In this document: positions 16,042 through 25,390 of the stretch, in pieces
How positions within the stretch are numbered: position 1 is the stretch's first letter
Layout of the letters: each line of letters begins with the position of its first letter
Source: Pirellulales bacterium
GTDB lineage: Bacteria > Planctomycetota > Planctomycetia > Pirellulales > UBA1268
DNA: 46,753 nucleotides
Assembly: GCA_017853835.1 (NCBI GenBank)
Contig: JAFMIU010000019.1
Location: forward strand, 1 to 46,753
Direction of reading: 5' to 3'
Made by a program: the position numbers and the translations under genes
Notes under the pieces: generated by a model
Database searches by the model: none
Told to the model about the DNA's origin: nothing
What the model saw: only the letters and a program-made list of their open reading frames with translations

Positions 16042-18297
16042 ATGCGAACCCTCGCCCTCGCCGTGATGATGCTCGCGAGCAGCACCGCCAGCCTCGCCGC
16101 CGCGCCCCACACCGATCGGCGCCTCGGACCGCCTGTCACGATCGACGGCTACCATCCCTTCACATCCGTCGCGTCGGCCGAGGCGTGGAAGGAACGGGCG
16201 CGGCTCGTGCGGGCACGCGTGGCCCTCGCCGCCGGACTCATGCCGATGCCGCCCCGGCCGCCCGTGCAGGCCACCATCCACGGGCGAATCGACCGAGACG
16301 GCTACACGATCGAAAAGGTGTCGTTCGAGTCGTTTCCCGGCCATCGTGTCACGGGCAACCTCTACCGACCCACGGGACCAGGCCCGGCACGACGCCCGGC
16401 CGTGCTCTCGCCCTACGGTCATTGGCCCGGTGGCCGCTTCATCGACATGCCCGAGGAGGCCGTGCGTCGTGAACTCGACTCCGGCGCCGAGCGGTTTGCC
16501 AACGGGGCCCGAAGCCCCCTGCAGGCGCGGTGCGTGGGGCTTGCGCGGCTTGGCTGCGTGGTGCTCCACCACGACATGATCGGCTTCGGTGACTCGGTGC
16601 AGTGCCTCGGCCATCGCCATGGACCCGCGGCCGATCTCGATGGACGCTCACCCGGCATGTGGGGCCTCGGGGGCTTCGAGGCGGCGGCGCGGCTGCAGAA
16701 CTGGTTTGGTCTCCAAACCTTCAACAGCCTGCGGGCGGTCGATCTGCTGGCATCCCTTCCCGATGTCGATCCCGATCGCCTTGCCGTGACGGGGGCCAGC
16801 GGCGGGGCCACGCAGTCGATCGCCGTGGCGGCCCTCGATGATCGCCTCAAGGCCGTCTTCGCGGCGTCGATGATCTCCACCTCCATGCAAGGAGGATGCC
16901 CCTGTGAAAACGCCGCGTATCTCCGCATCGATCAGGGCAACATCGATCTTGCCGCGCTCGTCGCGCCACGGGCCCTCGGCCTCACCGCCGCCAACGACTG
17001 GACGCACGATCTCGAGCGCAAAGGTTCTCCCGAACTGCTCGGGCTCTACCAGATGCTCGACGCGGCGGGCATGTTCGAGGCGCACTTCGACATTCAGTAT
17101 GGCCACAACTACAACGCCGTCGCCCGATCGCACTGCCTGCGATTCATGAACGAGCACCTCGGGCTCGCGAGGACCAGTGCCGGCGAGGAGGCCGACTTCC
17201 TCCTCTCCCCACGCGACGATCTCAGCGTGTGGGATGCCGACCATCCGGCACCGACCGGAGACGATGCCGGCCCCGCCCATGAACGACGGCTCTGCGCCGA
17301 GTGGACACGCGCGTCTGATGCGGTGCTCCAGCCGTTGTTCGACGCCGACGACGCGGCGGGCGTTGAACGGCTTCGCGACACGCTCGCCCCCGTCTATGCC
17401 GCGATCTTTGGCCGGGGCGTGCCCGCCCTCGGCGAGGTGACGTTTGAGCCGGCCCCCGATCGGAAGAAGGTCACCGGATTTGAATACCTGGATCGTGCGA
17501 TCACCATCGAGCAGGGTGATGCGGTGCTGGCCAGCCGTGGGGAGCGGGTTGCGGTGGTGCGGCTGCAGCCGGAAACCTGGAACGGCACGGTGGTGATCTG
17601 GCCGCATGCGCGTGGGATCGAGGGCCAGCTGCCCGGTGATCGCAACGTCTCGGCAGCCACCCTCGTGCGTGCCGGGCATGCCGTCGTCTTTGCCGACCTC
17701 TTCGGCCAGGCAGCGGCACGGGCAAATCCCGCGTGGGTCGCCAACCCCCGCAGCGACCGCCCCGGCAAGGCCGACTCGGTGGAAGACAGTTGGCGGAAAG
17801 ACGGCTGCTACTGCTACGGCTACAACGATTCGGCGTTTGCCCGCCGAGTGCACGATCTGCTCACCCTCGTCGCCGCGGCGCGGGATCATGCGACGCACCC
17901 GTCGCGCCGAATCGTGCTCGTGGGCGAGGGGGGCGCGGGGCACTGGGTGGCCGGCGCTGTCGCGGCAGCCTCGAGCACGCTCGGCGGCCGATGCACGCCG
18001 CCGATCGACGCGGTCGCGATCGTCACCGACGGTTTTCGGTTTGATGCCCTGCCCGATATCTGGCACGCCGACTTTCTGCCCGGTGCCGTAAAATACGGCG
18101 ACCTACCGGGGCTCCTCGCGATGGCGTCACCGCTGCCGATGTGGATCGAAGATCCTGACGCGTCGATGGTGCGGCGTCTCGACCAGGTGGCCGCGGTGGC
18201 GGGGGGGGCCGTCGTGTCGCCCCGTGGCAGGCCATTTTCGGGGCGCGTGGCTCCCTGGTATCCCTTCGTCGCCGCCCTCGACACCCCGGAGCCCTGA
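16042..18297 (+). CDS. Secreted acetyl-xylan-esterase-like tandem alpha/beta-hydrolase
   Basis: A 751-residue secreted protein. ATG 16042 gives a signal peptide (MRTLALAVMMLASS ... AAAPH); the open frame extends upstream to 15922 without signal features. The first alpha/beta-hydrolase domain (about 90-375) has a nucleophile elbow VTGASGGA with Ser253. Plausible partners are Asp319 (ANDW) and His355 (YGHNYN), giving the triad of acetyl-xylan-esterase-like hydrolases. A second hydrolase-like half (about 420-745) has VVIWPHARG and VFADLFGQ, but its elbow reads VGEGGAG with Gly where Ser is expected, so it looks catalytically dead. It heads a run of four plus-strand genes with a 5-nt gap to an acetylesterase. 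Deacetylation of pectin or hemicellulose is the likely job. Confidence 0.85.
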   Translation: MRTLALAVMMLASSTASLAAAPHTDRRLGPPVTIDGYHPFTSVASAEAWKERARLVRARVALAAGLMPMPPRPPVQATIHGRIDRDGYTIEKVSFESFPGHRVTGNLYRPTGPGPARRPAVLSPYGHWPGGRFIDMPEEAVRRELDSGAERFANGARSPLQARCVGLARLGCVVLHHDMIGFGDSVQCLGHRHGPAADLDGRSPGMWGLGGFEAAARLQNWFGLQTFNSLRAVDLLASLPDVDPDRLAVTGASGGATQSIAVAALDDRLKAVFAASMISTSMQGGCPCENAAYLRIDQGNIDLAALVAPRALGLTAANDWTHDLERKGSPELLGLYQMLDAAGMFEAHFDIQYGHNYNAVARSHCLRFMNEHLGLARTSAGEEADFLLSPRDDLSVWDADHPAPTGDDAGPAHERRLCAEWTRASDAVLQPLFDADDAAGVERLRDTLAPVYAAIFGRGVPALGEVTFEPAPDRKKVTGFEYLDRAITIEQGDAVLASRGERVAVVRLQPETWNGTVVIWPHARGIEGQLPGDRNVSAATLVRAGHAVVFADLFGQAAARANPAWVANPRSDRPGKADSVEDSWRKDGCYCYGYNDSAFARRVHDLLTLVAAARDHATHPSRRIVLVGEGGAGHWVAGAVAAASSTLGGRCTPPIDAVAIVTDGFRFDALPDIWHADFLPGAVKYGDLPGLLAMASPLPMWIEDPDASMVRRLDQVAAVAGGAVVSPRGRPFSGRVAPWYPFVAALDTPEP

Positions 18298-18302
18298 CCC
18301 AC

Positions 18303-20054
18303 ATGCACCCACGTCGGTTCGTCCTGTCTGGAGCCATCGGCATGCTGGCCGTGGCGTTCGCGTTGCCGGCGTTCGCCGGCGTGCACATCGTGCTCGTGGG
18401 CGACTCCACCGTCACCGATGACGCGGGCTGGGGCCCGGGCTTCGCCGCTTCGCTCGACAAGGACGTGAAGCTCACCAACCTCGCCCGTGGCGGCCGCAGT
18501 TCGAAGACCTACATCGAGGAGGGATTGTGGGAGAAGGCGCTCGCGGAGCATGGCGACTACTACCTGATTCAGTTTGGCCACAACGACGAGCCCGGAAAGG
18601 CCGAACGGTCGACCACGCTCGACGAGTTTCGGAAGAACATGACGCGGTATGTCGAGGAGACGCGGGCCCAAGGGGCCGTGCCGGTGCTCGTCACGCCGCT
18701 CGTGAGGCGGCAGTTCAAGGATCCCGCCGATCCGAATCGCATCGTGTCGAGCCTCGAGGAGCGCGCGGCGGTGGTTCGAGCCATCGCGCTGGCGAAGAAG
18801 GTGCCGCTCGTGGAGCTGCACGATCGCAGCCGTGCCGTGTGTGAACGGATGGGCCGCGAAGGCTGCCTCGCCTTCAGCCCGCGGAAGGACGACGGCTCAC
18901 CCGACGGCACGCACCTCACCGCCGAAGGAGCGGCGATCTTCGGCCCGCTCGTGGCCGATGAACTCCGCCGTGCCGTCCCCGAGCTTGAAACCAAGATGCG
19001 GATCTGGCCGCCGCACGATGGCTCGCCCGTGGATCCCGGACTTGGACAGCATGCCGTGAGGCTCCGCGAGTTCCTCGCGCCGCGATGCTGGCCGTCGCTC
19101 TCCTGCCATGCCAGCACGATCTGCGAGACGGCCCCTGGACGGTTTGTCGCGTCGTGGTTCGGCGGCACCGCCGAGCGGAATCCCGACGTCGAGATCTGGG
19201 TGTCGCGGCACGACGGCTCGCGATGGAGCGATCCCGTGATGGTGATCACCGGCACCCAGTCGGATGGCACCCGACTCCCCTGCTGGAACCCCGTGCTCTT
19301 CCAGCCTCGCGCCGATGGGCCCCTCTATCTCTATGCCAAGATCGGCCCGACGCCGCGCGACTGGTGGGGTGTTGCGCGGGCGAGCGACGACGGCGGCGTC
19401 ACCTGGGGGGCGCCGTGGCGGCTGCCCGACGGTGTGATCGGCCCAATCAAAAACAAGCCGCTCGTACTGCGTGACGGCACGGTCCTCTCGCCGGCGAGCA
19501 CGGAACACGATGGCTGGAGGGTTCACTTCGAGCGATCCAACGACGGCGGAAAGACCTTCGTCGCCGAGCCGCCGATCAATGTGGCGCCGGGAACGAAGCA
19601 GGAGCCGCCTCCCGCAGGCGTTTCCAGGGACGCGCTCATCGACGCGATCCAGCCGTCGCTGCTCGATCTCGGGGAAGGCCGGCTGCTGGCCGTGGGCCGC
19701 ACGAAGCAGGGCCGCATCTTCGAGGTGGAGAGCCGCGACGCGGGTGTGACCTGGGGCACGATGCGGCTTGGCTCCCTTCCGATTCCCAGTTCGGGCACCG
19801 ACGCCGTCACGCTCGCCGACGGGCGGCACGTGATCGTCTACAACCACTCCACGAGCGCCGCCCGCACCCCGCTCACGCTGGCCATCTCGACGGATGGCAC
19901 CTCGTGGCGGCCGGTGGTCGCGCTGGAAACGATGGGCGGCTCCTTCGCCTACCCCGCCGTGATCCAGGCGTCCGACGGACTGATTCATGTGACCTACACC
20001 TGGAATCGCGAAACGATCGCCCGCGTCGTCATCGATCCCGCCGCCCTGCCCTGA
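18303..20054 (+). CDS. Rhamnogalacturonan acetylesterase-like SGNH hydrolase fused to a BNR sialidase-like propeller
   Basis: A 583-residue secreted fusion. The signal peptide ends near PAFAG (about residue 26). The N-terminal SGNH domain of CE12 type (27-235) has block I LVGDST (Ser35), block II NLARGG, block III FGHND and block V DGTHLT (Asp201, His204). These supply the nucleophile, oxyanion hole and triad. The C-terminal half (about 250-583) is a sialidase/BNR_2-like beta-propeller with three Asp-box-like motifs (SDDGGVTWG, SNDGGKTF, SRDAGVTWG). Such propellers include sialidases and some rhamnosidases or lyases, so its substrate is open. It lies 5 nt after the esterase gene and 82 nt before a pectate lyase, which supports deacetylation plus exo-cleavage of rhamnogalacturonan. 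Confidence 0.87.
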   Translation: MHPRRFVLSGAIGMLAVAFALPAFAGVHIVLVGDSTVTDDAGWGPGFAASLDKDVKLTNLARGGRSSKTYIEEGLWEKALAEHGDYYLIQFGHNDEPGKAERSTTLDEFRKNMTRYVEETRAQGAVPVLVTPLVRRQFKDPADPNRIVSSLEERAAVVRAIALAKKVPLVELHDRSRAVCERMGREGCLAFSPRKDDGSPDGTHLTAEGAAIFGPLVADELRRAVPELETKMRIWPPHDGSPVDPGLGQHAVRLREFLAPRCWPSLSCHASTICETAPGRFVASWFGGTAERNPDVEIWVSRHDGSRWSDPVMVITGTQSDGTRLPCWNPVLFQPRADGPLYLYAKIGPTPRDWWGVARASDDGGVTWGAPWRLPDGVIGPIKNKPLVLRDGTVLSPASTEHDGWRVHFERSNDGGKTFVAEPPINVAPGTKQEPPPAGVSRDALIDAIQPSLLDLGEGRLLAVGRTKQGRIFEVESRDAGVTWGTMRLGSLPIPSSGTDAVTLADGRHVIVYNHSTSAARTPLTLAISTDGTSWRPVVALETMGGSFAYPAVIQASDGLIHVTYTWNRETIARVVIDPAALP

Positions 20055-20136
20055 CGGGCCGCTGGCACGACCGATCTTGGTTTTCCTTCCCTTCACTCTC
20101 CCCGTTGCTCAAACCCTTTTCGCCGGAGTTTCCCTC

Positions 20137-22377
20137 ATGGCTCGATGCTTGTTTGCGATCGCTCTGGCGTGCTCTGCCATGGCGTGCCCTGCCCGCGGTG
20201 ATCTGCCTCTCCGCATCGACCTCAACGGCGACAATGGCCGCAACGACGTGCTCACCCGTGGCTGGGACGACTGGCGGATTCCCACGCCGCAGGCCAAGGC
20301 GACGAGCACCACCATCACGCGCGACGGCCTGACGCTCACGCTCCGCACGGCCGGCGCCGGGGCGACGCTCGCGAGCGACTGGTGGAAGCGGGGATTCGAC
20401 TTCGAGGCCACGCTCGCCTCCGACGGGGTATGCCTCGTGCCGGGCGAGGGCGAGTCGGTGATGGAGCTTGTGATCGAGGGATTGCCGCCGGGTCGACACA
20501 CGCTCGCTTCGTGGCACTCCGCGTGGCCGGCCGATGCCGGCGGCGGGTTTGACGTGGCCATTGATGGCGTGGAGGTGGCCCGCGGCGTCGTGCCGTCGCA
20601 TCGCGTCGAGCACGACGACGAAGCGGCGGTGGTGTTTGCGACGTTCGACGCCGCCGCGGGGAAGCCCGTGGTGGTGCGGTATGCCGCGACGGGAGGCGGG
20701 AAGCATCCCATCTACATCAACGCGCTGGCCCTCGACGTGACGGATCCGCGGCCGCAGGTTCGTCGTCCCTCCCCAGCCGACGGCAACGAGCACACGGGCG
20801 AACAGCCGCTCCTCGGCTGGGTGGCGCCGCGCGGGGCGAAGGAGTTTCATGCCTATCTCGGCACCGACCGCGACGCGGTGTCAGCCGCCACGCCGGAGTC
20901 GCCCGAACATCTCGGACGCACCACCACGCCCTCGATCGTGGCGAAGCAGGCCACGCTCGCGGCGCGGCGCGAGGCGCAGCAGCCCAACCTCGACTGGTTT
21001 TGGCGGGTCGACGCGGTGTCGGCCGACGGCAGCGTGGCAGCCGGACCGGTGTGGCGATTTCGGGTCGGCGTGCCCTCGTTTTCAACCGCCGAGGGGCATG
21101 GACGGTTTGCCGCCGGCGGCCGGGGAGGCCGTGTGATCGCCGTGACGAATCTCGACGACTCCGGGCCCGGCTCGCTTCGGGAGGCGATCGAGGCACACGG
21201 CCCGCGCACGATCGTGTTTCGGGTCGGTGGCACGATTCCGCTCAAGAGCAAGCTCATCGTGCGGCATCCCTACGTGACGGTCGCCGGGCAGACGGCGCCC
21301 GGCGACGGCATCTGCGTGCGGGGATACACGTTTGGCTGCCTCGGGGCGCACGACGTCGTGATCCGTCATGTGCGCATCCGGGTAGGCGACGAATCGGGCG
21401 AGACCCAAGACGGCACGGGCTTCGCGAGCTGCGATCATTCGATCCTCGACCACTGCTCGGTGAGCTGGTCGATCGACGAGGGCGTGAGCTCGCGGGGTGG
21501 CAAAAACATCACCGTGCAGCGGTGCCTTGTGTCGGAGGCGCTCAACATCGCCAACCACCGGAAGTATCAACCGGGCAAGGGGCACTCCTTCGCCGGCAGC
21601 ATCTCCGGCGACATCGGCAGCTTTCACCACAACCTGCTGGCACACTGCGCCGGCCGCAACTGGAGCCTTGCCGGCGGGCTGACCCGCGGCGGGAAGTTTG
21701 CCGGCCGACTCGATATCCGAAACAACGTGGTCTACAACTGGGAAAGTCGCACGACCGACGGGGGCGTCAAGGCGCTTTCGTTCGTCGGCAACTACTACAT
21801 CCCCGGACCGGCGACCCGTGTGTTTCACCTCGTGAAGCCCGACACCGGGTCGGAGGACGACCCGCAGCAGTATTTCATCGCCGCCAATCGGATGGTCGAT
21901 CGGCCGCAGTACGACGCCGACAACTGGGCCAACGGGGGCGTGGTGGTGGCCGCGTCGGCGATCCCGATGATCAAGCTCGACCAGCCCTTCTGTGAGTCGG
22001 GCATCACGGAGCACTCGGCCGACGAGGCCTACGCGAGCGTGATGGCCGACGTGGGGGCGAACCTGCCGACACTCGACGAGCACGATCGACGCGTCGTTCA
22101 CGAGGTGGTCACGCGGACCGTTTCCGTGAAGGGGAGCCGCGGCGGATTGCCGGGCATCATCGACACCCAGGCCGACGTCGGCGGCTGGCCGGCGTTGAAG
22201 TCGGGCTCGGCGCCGGCGGACACCGATGGCGACGGCATGTCCGATGCGTGGGAGAAGCAGCATCGGCTCGATCCCACGGATCCTGCCGATGGCCATGGAA
22301 TTCCCGCCGGCAGTGACCTGACGAATCTCGAACGCTATCTCGACGACCTCGCCTCCTCCCCCAAGGCATCCCGATGA
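20137..22377 (+). CDS. Secreted multidomain PL1-type pectate lyase
   Basis: A 746-residue protein. ATG 20137 follows CGGAG and gives a signal peptide (MARCLFAIALACS ... ARGD). The N-terminal beta-sandwich-like region (about 22-205, LPLRIDLNGDNGRNDV, HPIYINALALDV) looks like an ancillary carbohydrate-binding module. A fibronectin-III-like linker (about 210-310, FWRVDAVSADG) follows. The PL1-like core begins near residue 315 (FSTAEGHGRFAAGGRGG) and includes TNLDDSGPGSLREA, TVAGQTAPGDGI, VIRHVRIRVGDE and ILDHCSVSWSIDEG. The C-terminus (DTDGDGMSDAWEKQHRLDP) is a calcium-binding tail like that of the lyase at 9868. Its stop overlaps the next start (ATGA), so the downstream gene is translationally coupled. 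Confidence 0.92.
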   Translation: MARCLFAIALACSAMACPARGDLPLRIDLNGDNGRNDVLTRGWDDWRIPTPQAKATSTTITRDGLTLTLRTAGAGATLASDWWKRGFDFEATLASDGVCLVPGEGESVMELVIEGLPPGRHTLASWHSAWPADAGGGFDVAIDGVEVARGVVPSHRVEHDDEAAVVFATFDAAAGKPVVVRYAATGGGKHPIYINALALDVTDPRPQVRRPSPADGNEHTGEQPLLGWVAPRGAKEFHAYLGTDRDAVSAATPESPEHLGRTTTPSIVAKQATLAARREAQQPNLDWFWRVDAVSADGSVAAGPVWRFRVGVPSFSTAEGHGRFAAGGRGGRVIAVTNLDDSGPGSLREAIEAHGPRTIVFRVGGTIPLKSKLIVRHPYVTVAGQTAPGDGICVRGYTFGCLGAHDVVIRHVRIRVGDESGETQDGTGFASCDHSILDHCSVSWSIDEGVSSRGGKNITVQRCLVSEALNIANHRKYQPGKGHSFAGSISGDIGSFHHNLLAHCAGRNWSLAGGLTRGGKFAGRLDIRNNVVYNWESRTTDGGVKALSFVGNYYIPGPATRVFHLVKPDTGSEDDPQQYFIAANRMVDRPQYDADNWANGGVVVAASAIPMIKLDQPFCESGITEHSADEAYASVMADVGANLPTLDEHDRRVVHEVVTRTVSVKGSRGGLPGIIDTQADVGGWPALKSGSAPADTDGDGMSDAWEKQHRLDPTDPADGHGIPAGSDLTNLERYLDDLASSPKASR

Positions 22378-25232
22378 ACGCCCGCCTCTCCGCGCTGTCG
22401 TGCCGCGTCGTGCTGATGGTCGCCGCCACGGTGGCGACGACCGGGTCGGCCGCCGACTTTTCCAAGCGGTATGTGACGCAGGGGCCGGGTGGCGGGCTCG
22501 AGTATGAGGTCGGCCCGCGCGGCGATCGCATGCCCGACTATTCCCATGCGGGCTATCGAGGCGGCGGTGTTGACCCGCCGATGGTCGCCGCCACCGTGAT
22601 CGTGGAGCCGACGACTGGAGATGCAACCGACCTCATCCAGCGGGCGATCGATCATGTGGCCACGCTGACGCCAGACGCAGAAGGCTTTCGCGGTGCGGTG
22701 CTGCTCGCATCGGGGGAGTATCGCGTGGCGGGGCAGCTTCACATCACCGCCAGCGGGGTGGTGCTTCGCGGCCGGGGGAGCGATCGCGACGGCGGCAGTG
22801 TGATCGTGGCGACGGGGCGGGATCGCCGTGGCGTGATCGCGGTGCGAGGTGGCCGCGCGCCGGAGCCTGACACGGCGGTGGCGATTGTCGATGCCTACGT
22901 GCCGTGCGGGGCGGCAAGGCTCTCGCTGGCGTCGGGGCACGGTCTGTCGGTCGGCGACCATGTGGTGATCGAGCATCCGAGCACGAAGGCGTGGATCACG
23001 GCGCTCGGGATGGACCGTTTCCCGTCGCGCGGAGGCGGTTCGTGGCTCGATTGGAAGCCGGGATCGCTCGACCTCGCCTTCGAGCGGGTGGTGACGGCCG
23101 TGGAGGCGGATGTGATCGTGCTCGACGTGCCGCTGCCGATGGCACTCGACCGGAATCTTGCCGCGAGCACCGTGCGGCGGCTCGCGTGGCCGGAGCGGAT
23201 TGAACGCATCGGCGTGGAGCGGCTGCGGCTGGAATCGGTTGGGGAGCGGGATGCGGCCACCGATGAAGACCATGCCTGGGACGGCGTGAGCCTCACGAAC
23301 GTGCGCGACGCATGGGTGCGCGACTGCACGATGCAGGGCTTTTCGGGATCGGCCGTGATCGTGCAGCGTTCGGCGAGCCGGATCACGATCGACCGGTGCC
23401 ACTCACGCGCGCCGCGGTCGGAACTGGGAGGCTGGCGACGGCGAACCTTTTTCACGAGCGGCGGCCAGACGCTGGTGCGCGACTGCACGGCGCACGAAGG
23501 ACGCAACGATTTCGCCGTGGGGCATCTCGCCCCCGGACCCAATGCCTTCGTGCGATGCACCGCCTCGCGGGCGCACGGTCCCAGCGGGCCGATCGGCAGC
23601 TGGGCCACGGGCGTGCTCTACGACCATGTTGAGATCGACGGAGGGGCGCTGATGCTGACCAACCGTGAGATTGCAGATCAGGGGGTGGGCTGGGCTTCGG
23701 CCAACGGGACGGCCTGGGTGTGCACGGCGCCGCTCGTGGACGTGCGAATGCCCCCCACCGCGGCCAACTGGTCGGCCGGATGCCGAGGCGAATACGTGGG
23801 CGACGGGTTTTGGAAACAGCTCGACCAGTCGACGACACCCAAGGCGCTCTACGACGCCCAGCTCCGCGAGCGGCTGGGCGCCGAGCCCGAGGCGGTGCCC
23901 GCCGATGCCGAGCCCGCGATGGCCGGCGTCCTCAAGGCTTCCAAGTTGCCCGGTGCGGCCGCGGCGGGCGCGGCGGTGCGGCATCCGCTCGTGCTCGAGA
24001 ACGGCTGGCTCACGATCGACGGCCGCGTGGTGACGGGCGGGCGACTGATTCCGCCGTGGTGGAAGGGGCACACCCTGCCGTCGCGGGCGGCCGAGATGCA
24101 GCCTGCGATCACGCGATTCGTGCCCGGTCACGAGGCCCTGCCGTATACGACCGACCTCACGACCCTGGCGAAGGTCCTCGAAGCCGACGGCCGCCGTGTG
24201 ATCGAGCACCACTGGGGCCTCTGGTATGACCGCCGGCGCGACGACCATCAAACGGTGCGGCGACTGACCGGCGACGTCTGGCCCCCCTTCGAAGAACAGC
24301 CCTTTGCCCGCAGCGGTGAGGGCACGGCCTGGGATGGGCTTTCGAAATACGATCTGTCGCGGTTCAACCCGTGGTATTTCGATCGGCTGCAGACCTTTGC
24401 CGGCGCGTGTGAGCGGCATGGCCTCGTGCTCATCGCCCACATGTACTTTCAGCACAACATCCTGGAATCGGCGGCCCACTGGATGGACTGTCCGTGGCGA
24501 CCGGCCAACTGCCTTCAGGAGACCGGCTTCCGCGAGCCGCCCGACTTCGTACCCGGCGGAAGGATCGACGTGTCGGAGGCATTTTACGACGTGTCGCATC
24601 CCGTGCGACGGCAGGTGCACACCGCCTACATCCGCCACTGTCTCGACGTGCTCTCGTCGAGCGGCAACGTGATCGTGACGACCGGCGACGAATACACCGG
24701 CCCGGAGCATTTTGTGCGGTTCTGGCTCGAGACGGTTCGCGACTGGCGTCGGGAGACCGGCAAGCGGGTGCTCGTGGCGCTCTCGTGCACCCGCGACGTG
24801 CAGGATGCCATCCTTGCCGATGCGGCGCTCGCCAAGGAAGTGGACGTGATCGACGTGAAGTATTGGTGGTACACCGCCGACGGCGCCCCGTATGCCCCGC
24901 CCGGAGGCGAGCGTCTGGCGCCTCGGCAGCAGCTTCGTGCGTGGAAGGGGCCGAAGGGTCGCTCGGCGGCACAGACGGCGCGCATGGTGCGGGAACTGAG
25001 GCTCGCGCATCCGGAGAAGGCGGTGATCTGTTCGAGCGACGGTTCGGATCCGGCGGCGGTGCTGCTCGGCGGCGGCTCGCTCTCGGCCCTCGGCCCGCTC
25101 GACCCGGAGGTGGCCAAGGCGATCGTGACGATGACTCCCGAATCTCCGGCTGCCGGAGAGACGGGTGGCCTCGTGGGGCCGGACGGCACACGGCTCGTGT
25201 CGGACGGACGCGGCGTGGCGATCAATCGCTAG
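22374..25232 (+). CDS. Secreted two-part protein: beta-helix plus DUF6298-like glycosidase-type domain
   Basis: A 952-residue protein with a signal peptide (MNARLSALSCRVVL ... GSAAD). Residues about 70-470 form a right-handed beta-helix of pectate-lyase-superfamily type (GVVLRGRG, VSLTNVRDAWVRDCTM, TIDRCHSRAP). Residues about 540-930 resemble the domain I know as DUF6298, with a (beta/alpha)-barrel glycosidase look: EHHWGLWYDRRRDDH, FNPWYFDRL, IAHMYFQHNILE, VTTGDEYTG (candidate catalytic acid) and VIDVKYWWY. It starts inside the stop of the pectate lyase gene, so joint action on pectic polymers is likely. The stop TAG lies in the left end of an inverted-repeat element (25229-25390). The substrate is unknown. 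Confidence 0.82.
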   Translation: MNARLSALSCRVVLMVAATVATTGSAADFSKRYVTQGPGGGLEYEVGPRGDRMPDYSHAGYRGGGVDPPMVAATVIVEPTTGDATDLIQRAIDHVATLTPDAEGFRGAVLLASGEYRVAGQLHITASGVVLRGRGSDRDGGSVIVATGRDRRGVIAVRGGRAPEPDTAVAIVDAYVPCGAARLSLASGHGLSVGDHVVIEHPSTKAWITALGMDRFPSRGGGSWLDWKPGSLDLAFERVVTAVEADVIVLDVPLPMALDRNLAASTVRRLAWPERIERIGVERLRLESVGERDAATDEDHAWDGVSLTNVRDAWVRDCTMQGFSGSAVIVQRSASRITIDRCHSRAPRSELGGWRRRTFFTSGGQTLVRDCTAHEGRNDFAVGHLAPGPNAFVRCTASRAHGPSGPIGSWATGVLYDHVEIDGGALMLTNREIADQGVGWASANGTAWVCTAPLVDVRMPPTAANWSAGCRGEYVGDGFWKQLDQSTTPKALYDAQLRERLGAEPEAVPADAEPAMAGVLKASKLPGAAAAGAAVRHPLVLENGWLTIDGRVVTGGRLIPPWWKGHTLPSRAAEMQPAITRFVPGHEALPYTTDLTTLAKVLEADGRRVIEHHWGLWYDRRRDDHQTVRRLTGDVWPPFEEQPFARSGEGTAWDGLSKYDLSRFNPWYFDRLQTFAGACERHGLVLIAHMYFQHNILESAAHWMDCPWRPANCLQETGFREPPDFVPGGRIDVSEAFYDVSHPVRRQVHTAYIRHCLDVLSSSGNVIVTTGDEYTGPEHFVRFWLETVRDWRRETGKRVLVALSCTRDVQDAILADAALAKEVDVIDVKYWWYTADGAPYAPPGGERLAPRQQLRAWKGPKGRSAAQTARMVRELRLAHPEKAVICSSDGSDPAAVLLGGGSLSALGPLDPEVAKAIVTMTPESPAAGETGGLVGPDGTRLVSDGRGVAINR

Positions 25233-25390
25233 AGCGCGTCTGAGATACGTGTATCGCCGGCTCGGGGGCGGCAAAAGTCTCGTCGCCGGGGCGAGGATAC
25301 GCCCAAGGCTCCTCGAGCGTTCGCCGACCCCCTCGCCTACCCGCTCAGGATTATTAACTCGTCGCTACACGTAGCGGAGATGCGCTCTAG
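25229..25390. mobile_element. MITE-like element with 25-bp terminal inverted repeats
   Basis: The left arm (25229-25253) and right arm (25366-25390) are inverted repeats matching at 21 of 25 positions. The outer 9 bp (CTAGAGCGC/GCGCTCTAG) and the inner TACACGTA are perfect. The interior of about 110 bp has no reading frame of note. The outermost CTAG supplies the TAG stop of the upstream gene. No target duplication is clear. A non-autonomous miniature element is the best reading; a long-armed terminator is the alternative. Confidence 0.6.

Noticed and set aside
16648..18066. 472-codon minus-strand open frame
   Set aside because: Antisense shadow of the tandem hydrolase gene.
23403..25274. 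623-codon minus-strand open frame
   Set aside because: Antisense to the beta-helix/DUF6298-like gene; arginine- and histidine-rich without recognisable domain.
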